The notes under the pieces were generated by a model that worked only from the letters and a program-made list of their open reading frames with translations, was not told the origin of the DNA and searched no databases. A stretch of DNA of 35,530 nt from Pseudomonas viridiflava (lineage in GTDB: Bacteria; Pseudomonadota; Gammaproteobacteria; Pseudomonadales; Pseudomonadaceae): NCBI RefSeq assembly GCF_900580675.1, contig NZ_UTBG01000079.1, positions 1 to 35,530 of the forward strand, given 5' to 3'. Below are positions 31,614 through 35,530 of this stretch, piece after piece. The translations under genes were made by a program, and so were the position numbers. Every line of letters starts with the position of its first letter. The first letter of the stretch is position 1.

Positions 31614-33052
31614 AGCAGCTTTGGGCAACCGCTGCGCTGGGGTTGTTACTGTCGGCCTGCCAAGTGGTGGGGCCGGATTACAAGCTGCCGGAAAAGTCCG
31701 CCGTCAACCGTGGCGACCTGCAAGGGCAGCTGGCGGGCGAGGGCAATAACGTGGTGTCGGCGCCGGTGCCGGCCGACTGGTGGAAACTCTACAAAGACCC
31801 GCGCCTGGATGAGCTGGTGCGCCAGGCCATGGCCACCAACACCGACCTGCGTGTGGCCGCCGCCAACCTGCAGCGCGCGCGCTTCCAGACCGAACAGGCT
31901 GAATCCGCCGGCGGCTGGAGCCTCGGCGCCAAGGCTGAGGCCCAACGCCTGCAGGAATCGGGCGAAGCCTTTTTGCTGACGGAAAAAGTCCCGGTGGGCA
32001 ACATCGGCGCCGCCAGTATCACCACCTCGTATCAATTCGATCTGTTCGGCACCTTGCAGCGGGGCATCGAAAGCGCCCAGGCCAGCGCCGACGCCGCCCA
32101 GGCTGCCGCCGATATCGCGCGCATCACCCTGGTCGCCGATGTGGTGCGTTCCTACACCCAGGTGTGCGCGGCCAACGAAGAGCTGGCGATTGCCAACGAG
32201 TCCCTCGACCTGCAAGCCCAGAGCACCCAGTTGACCCAGCGCCTGCGCGACGCCGGCCGTGGTGATGAAACCCAGGTGACGCGTTCGCAAACCCAATACA
32301 AATCCTTGCGCGCCGACATGCCGCGCTACGAAGCGGCGCGCCAGGCCGGTCTGTTCCGCCTGTCGATGCTGCTGGCCAAGCCGCTGGACCAACTGCCAGC
32401 CGGCACCGCCACCTGCGCCGAGCTGCCGCACATCGCGCAGTTGCTGCCGGTGGGCGACGGCGCGACCCTGCTCAAGCGTCGCCCCGATGTGCGCCAGGCC
32501 GAGCGCCAACTGGCTGCGGCCACCGCTCGTATCGGCGTGGCCACGGGCGCGCTGTACCCGGACATCAGCATCGGCGCCACCGTCGGCACCGTTGGCCTGC
32601 TCGAGAACCTCGGCACGCCGGCCACCAACCGCTGGGGCTTCGGCCCGCTGATCAGTTGGACGGTACCGACCAACGGCGCGCGTGCCCGCATCCGCGAAGC
32701 CGAAGCCGCGACCCAGGGTGCCCTGGCGCACTTCGACGGCGTGGTGCTCAATGCCATTCGCGAAACCCAGACCGGCCTGGCGCAATACACCGCGCAGCTG
32801 CAGCGCCGTGACGCGCTGAACGAAGCCGGTGAATCCGCCAGGGAAGCCGCAGACCAGACGCACCGCTTCTTCCAGGCCGGCCGCGCGTCGTTCCTGGCTG
32901 ACCTGCAAGCCACCCGCACCTACACCGATGTGCGCGCGCAACTGGCTGCCGCCAACACCCAGGTTGCGATGAGCCAGATCGATCTGTTCCTGGCCCTGGG
33001 CGGCGGCTGGGAAAGCGGACGAACGCAAGCGTCACAGCCCGGCAAACCCTGA
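31610..33052 (+). CDS. OprM/NodT-family outer-membrane efflux lipoprotein (second)
   Basis: A 480-residue outer-membrane channel with a lipoprotein signal ending LLSAC (Cys17) and the mature start QVVGPDYKLPEKSA. Conserved repeats include LKRRPDVRQAERQLAAATAR and QAGRASFLADLQATRTYTDV. It is the last gene of the MarR-FUSC-DUF1656-HlyD operon and supplies the pump's outer-membrane exit. It is clearly distinct from the channel at 21054. Confidence 0.94.
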   Translation: MKQLWATAALGLLLSACQVVGPDYKLPEKSAVNRGDLQGQLAGEGNNVVSAPVPADWWKLYKDPRLDELVRQAMATNTDLRVAAANLQRARFQTEQAESAGGWSLGAKAEAQRLQESGEAFLLTEKVPVGNIGAASITTSYQFDLFGTLQRGIESAQASADAAQAAADIARITLVADVVRSYTQVCAANEELAIANESLDLQAQSTQLTQRLRDAGRGDETQVTRSQTQYKSLRADMPRYEAARQAGLFRLSMLLAKPLDQLPAGTATCAELPHIAQLLPVGDGATLLKRRPDVRQAERQLAAATARIGVATGALYPDISIGATVGTVGLLENLGTPATNRWGFGPLISWTVPTNGARARIREAEAATQGALAHFDGVVLNAIRETQTGLAQYTAQLQRRDALNEAGESAREAADQTHRFFQAGRASFLADLQATRTYTDVRAQLAAANTQVAMSQIDLFLALGGGWESGRTQASQPGKP

Positions 33053-33071
33053 GCAGGTAGCTATGCTTGAA

Positions 33072-33097
33072 AGGCGAGTTGCCGTGACGACTCGCCT
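33072..33097 (+). other. Hairpin after the efflux operon
   Basis: AGGCGAGT, ten bases, ACTCGCCT form a perfect 8-bp stem 20 bp after the channel gene stop. It lacks a following T tract, so it may be a Rho-assisted terminator or a transcript-end stabiliser between the operon and the next gene at 33133. Confidence 0.45.
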
Positions 33098-33132
33098 GAC
33101 ACTGCTCGCGTTTGCTCATGGGGATTCCAATA

Positions 33133-33765
33133 ATGAAAAACCCTTATGCTCCCGCTTTCTGGTGCGTGTGTTTCGCACTGGTGCTGTTATCGGCTGCCTA
33201 TTTCTACGGCGTCATGCTCGCTCATCAAATCGACAAGGCCATGGTGTTCCTCGACAGCGCGTGCCTGGTGATTGGCACCTTGTCCATCGGCGTTGTGGCG
33301 TGGGCCTCCTACCAAAACCAACGGGTGAAGAGAAAGCTCCTTGAACAAGGCAAGACCCGCGTGGCGATCTGGGACACCAAAGTGGCCCTGCGCCGGGTTG
33401 AAACCGTGTTTGACCGCTATTTCTGGGGCAGCTACTGGCAACCCGGGCGTACCTTTCAGGAAGTCATGGGCGACCTTACCGGCACCCCCCTGGAGAAGAG
33501 CCTGGAAGTGCTGAAAAAACAGTGCGTGGCCCTTGATCAGCAGGTCGCCGATGGTAGGCATTGGCTGAATAACGCGCGGGAATTATCCGACGTGGCAACC
33601 CAGATGGCGCGTGAGCGCTACCAGCTGGATTTCTGCGACCCCAAGGCGGACACCCCGGGCAATGCCGTGATCCACCGCGAGTTTGAGGTGCTGGTGTACA
33701 CCTGGGCCGCACGTCTGAAGAGTTTCGACCACCAGCTCGATGAGTTCGAATTGGAGTACTCCTGA
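33133..33765 (+). CDS. Small membrane protein of unknown function
   Basis: A 210-residue protein with two N-terminal membrane segments (about 8-28 and 38-58: AFWCVCFALVLLSAAYFYG and LVIGTLSIGVVAWASY). A long, charged, mainly helical cytoplasmic part follows (WDTKVALRRVETVFDRYFWG, then a coiled-coil-like stretch to the end). I do not recognise the family. The ATG at 33133 has GGGGA at 33120-33124; an in-frame ATG at 33118 has none. It stands alone between the efflux operon and the YdgA-like gene, both on the same strand. Confidence 0.75.
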   Translation: MKNPYAPAFWCVCFALVLLSAAYFYGVMLAHQIDKAMVFLDSACLVIGTLSIGVVAWASYQNQRVKRKLLEQGKTRVAIWDTKVALRRVETVFDRYFWGSYWQPGRTFQEVMGDLTGTPLEKSLEVLKKQCVALDQQVADGRHWLNNARELSDVATQMARERYQLDFCDPKADTPGNAVIHREFEVLVYTWAARLKSFDHQLDEFELEYS

Positions 33766-33841
33766 GCCGCCTGGTGAACCAACTGCAGGTCTGACCCCTC
33801 TGAAAAGCTGGGCCGTTCGCGGCCGCGAGTGCTAATCTTCC

Positions 33842-33883
33842 CCCGCTTTCGGCGGGCTTGAGCCAACTCCTTCGGGGTTCAAG
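33842..33883 (+). promoter_or_regulatory. Two adjacent hairpins in the leader of the YdgA-like gene
   Basis: CCCGC-TTTCG-GCGGG (33842-33856) is followed at once by CTTG, AACTCC-TTC-GGGGTT, CAAG (33857-33883; a bulged 10-bp stem). Both lie 40-80 bp before the start codon. A 12-bp palindrome TCGCGGCCGCGA lies just upstream (33817-33828). They could form an RNA leader structure or a weak terminator of the preceding gene. Confidence 0.4.
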
Positions 33884-33924
33884 GAAGACAGCCCACTTCT
33901 CACAGGATTTGATCAGGTCACTTC

Positions 33925-35421
33925 ATGAATAAGCCAGCAGTTGTTCTTTTGGGTTTCGTTGTCGCCGTTGGCGTCGTCAGTGCAGGCGGCGCCTGGTACA
34001 CCGGTAAGCAACTGGAGCCCGTGCTGCAAACGGCGGTTCAGGATGCCAACAAGGAACTGCAACGCTCCATGGCCGGCGTCGACGGCACTGCGACCCTGGA
34101 GCTGGTGTCCCTGGACCGTGGCTTGTTCAGCAGCACCGCGCACTACCGCCTCAAGGGCCAGGGTTCGGTATTCGGCGAGCAGAACACCAACCCCGAATTG
34201 CTCTTTGTCGACCATATCGAACACGGCCCGCTGCCGTTCTCGCGCCTGGTGACGCTGAAATGGCTGCCGGTCATGGCCACCAGTCACTTCTCGCTTGAGA
34301 AAAACGCCACCACCGAAAAATGGTTCGCTGCCGCCAAGGACGTGTCGCCGCTCAAGGGCGTCGCCAATATCGGCTACAACCGTTCGGTCAACGGCAACGT
34401 CGAACTGCTGCCCCTGGAGTTCAAGGACGACACGTCCTCCGTCAGCTTCTCCGGTGCCAACCTGGACTTCGACAGCACGGCCGAAGGCCAGAAGGTCAAG
34501 GCTGATGGCTACATGAACAGCCTCAAGGTGGCCGCAGTCGATGCCAACGGCACGCCATTTGAAGGCGAGCTGGGCGGCTTTACCGTCGCCAGCAACCTGG
34601 AAAAATCCACCTTCGGCTTCTACACCGGCCAGAACACGGTTGAGCTCAGCGACAGCAAGTTCACCTTTGGCCCGCAGAAGGCCGTGTTGACGCTCAAGGG
34701 CTTCGAGCAGAAAGACACCAGCGAAATCAAAGACAACAACATGGAAGGCCGTGTCGATTACAAAATCGATGAGATCGGCTACCAGGGCAAGCCGGTCGGC
34801 TCTGCAGCCATGGCCGTTAGCGTGAAAAACATCGATGTGCCTTCGGCGCTGCTGCTGACCAAGCTGTACCAGGACAAGATGCAGCCGGTGCAGGCTGCCG
34901 CCGCCGCCGGCCAACCGGTGCCGGAGCTGCAACTGACCGAAGCCGAGCAGACTTTGGCCGAAGCCAACGTCAACCAGCTGCTGGCCGCCAAGCCGCATTT
35001 CGCGCTGGAAAACCTGTCGCTGAAAACCACCCACGGCGAAAGCAAGTTCAATCTGGTCGTGGACCTGGCCAAGCCTGCGTCCATGGAGCTGCCGCCGGTT
35101 GAGCTGGGCAAGCAAATGGTGTCGCTGCTGGACGCCAACCTGACCCTGTCCAAGCCGATGATCGCCGACGTTGCCGCCCTGCAAGCCCAGGTGGGTGGTG
35201 TGACCGACCCTAAAGCCATCGAGCAGCAATCCCAGATGGCCAGCGAGATGGTCAGCGGCATGGCCGTGGGTACGCAGCTGGCGACCCTGGTCGGCAGCGA
35301 CGTGGTTTCCAAACTGCACTACGCCAACAATGAAGTGACTTTCAACGGCCAGAAGATGACCGTTGAGCAATTCATCGGGTTTGTGATGGGCAAAGTCGGT
35401 GCGGTCAGCGGCGCGCAGTAA
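33925..35421 (+). CDS. YdgA/DUF945-family protein
   Basis: A 498-residue protein with an N-terminal membrane anchor or uncleaved signal (about 4-24) and a large periplasmic part. The family start is clear: AVVLLGFVVAVGVVSAGGAW, then YTGKQLEPVLQ. Also seen are LVSLDRGLFSSTAHYRL and FDSTAEGQKVKADGYMNSL, and a helical region near 325-345 (AAAAGQPVPELQLTEAEQTL). DUF945 proteins are common in gammaproteobacteria and have no settled function; E. coli YdgA is the reference name. AGG at 33916-33918 precedes the ATG. The gene appears monocistronic. Confidence 0.88.
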   Translation: MNKPAVVLLGFVVAVGVVSAGGAWYTGKQLEPVLQTAVQDANKELQRSMAGVDGTATLELVSLDRGLFSSTAHYRLKGQGSVFGEQNTNPELLFVDHIEHGPLPFSRLVTLKWLPVMATSHFSLEKNATTEKWFAAAKDVSPLKGVANIGYNRSVNGNVELLPLEFKDDTSSVSFSGANLDFDSTAEGQKVKADGYMNSLKVAAVDANGTPFEGELGGFTVASNLEKSTFGFYTGQNTVELSDSKFTFGPQKAVLTLKGFEQKDTSEIKDNNMEGRVDYKIDEIGYQGKPVGSAAMAVSVKNIDVPSALLLTKLYQDKMQPVQAAAAAGQPVPELQLTEAEQTLAEANVNQLLAAKPHFALENLSLKTTHGESKFNLVVDLAKPASMELPPVELGKQMVSLLDANLTLSKPMIADVAALQAQVGGVTDPKAIEQQSQMASEMVSGMAVGTQLATLVGSDVVSKLHYANNEVTFNGQKMTVEQFIGFVMGKVGAVSGAQ

Positions 35422-35452
35422 AGATTTCGTCGCCGCCCTGAAATAAATAATG

Positions 35453-35530
35453 GGGGAGCGGGATTGCCCGCGATAAGGGTCAAACGACCGGCGCGCACGC
35501 CGGTTGGCACACCCTTATCGCAGGCAAGTC
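35453..35530. repeat. REPIN-like element, cut by window end
   Basis: GGGAGCGGGATTGCCCGCGA (35454-35473) is a Pseudomonas REP arm. Its partner begins with ACCCTTATCGCAGGCAAGTC and is cut by the window end. Matching arms GCGATAAGGGT and ACCCTTATCGC flank a small inner hairpin ACCGGCG-CGCA-CGCCGGT. Confidence 0.8.

Noticed and set aside
33913..35370. Minus-strand open frame of 485 codons opposite the YdgA-like gene
   Set aside because: The plus strand matches the DUF945 family with a normal start; the minus product is a composition artefact.
1..35530. CRISPR arrays, tRNA genes, insertion sequences or phage genes
   Set aside because: I looked for regularly spaced repeats, cloverleaf-like sequences, transposase motifs and phage structural genes and found none; the only mobile-type elements seen are REP/REPIN sequences.

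Overview
The window is about 35.5 kb of bacterial chromosome, most probably from a member of the Pseudomonas fluorescens group. Support for this: the 5S rRNA type, GC-rich coding, Pseudomonas-type REP/REPIN elements (GTGGGAGCGGGCTTGC arms), an mgo/pvf operon (known from pseudomonads), a PctA-like amino-acid chemoreceptor, and FecIR-type cell-surface signalling.

Layout. (1) 1-331: the end of an rRNA operon, with two tandem 5S genes (the first cut by the window edge), each followed by a near-identical terminator. (2) 388-4566: a minus-strand iron-uptake locus, fecI-like sigma factor, fecR-like anti-sigma and TonB-dependent receptor, with a Fur-box-like site upstream. (3) 4661-6680: a dCache chemoreceptor behind a sigma-28-like promoter. 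(4) 6726-12280: a four-gene minus-strand operon matching mgoBCAD (pvfABCD), the pathway for the diazeniumdiolate/pyrazine-type signals of Pseudomonas (leudiazen, valdiazen). mgoB, mgoC and mgoA are joined by ATGA overlaps. (5) 12623-17222: a GntR/FCD regulator divergent from a TauD-like dioxygenase and a sulfonate/nitrate-type ABC transporter. (6) 17289-22499: a LysR regulator, a REPIN, and an EmrAB-OprM-type tripartite pump. (7) 22533-27450: a poorly known secreted-protein pair (DUF3142 and a 721-residue helical protein), a GT39-type membrane glycosyltransferase and a DUF2789 protein. (8) 27544-27952: a Phd-type antitoxin followed by a decayed RelE-type toxin. (9) 27935-33052: a MarR-controlled FUSC/AaeB-type pump with DUF1656 protein, HlyD adaptor and outer-membrane channel, all four-base overlapped. 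(10) 33133-35530: a small membrane protein, a YdgA/DUF945 protein and a REPIN cut by the window end.

How the parts work together. The strongest biological unit is the mgo/pvf-like signal operon. An A-T-reductase NRPS would activate and reductively release an amino acid. An AurF-like di-iron N-oxygenase and a haem-oxygenase-like di-metal protein would oxidise the nitrogen, and a SRPBCC protein would assist. The rest is typical accessory equipment of a soil or rhizosphere pseudomonad: siderophore piracy, amino-acid chemotaxis, organosulfur scavenging and two efflux systems, each with its own regulator. Functions are assigned from reading protein motifs by eye; no database search was run.
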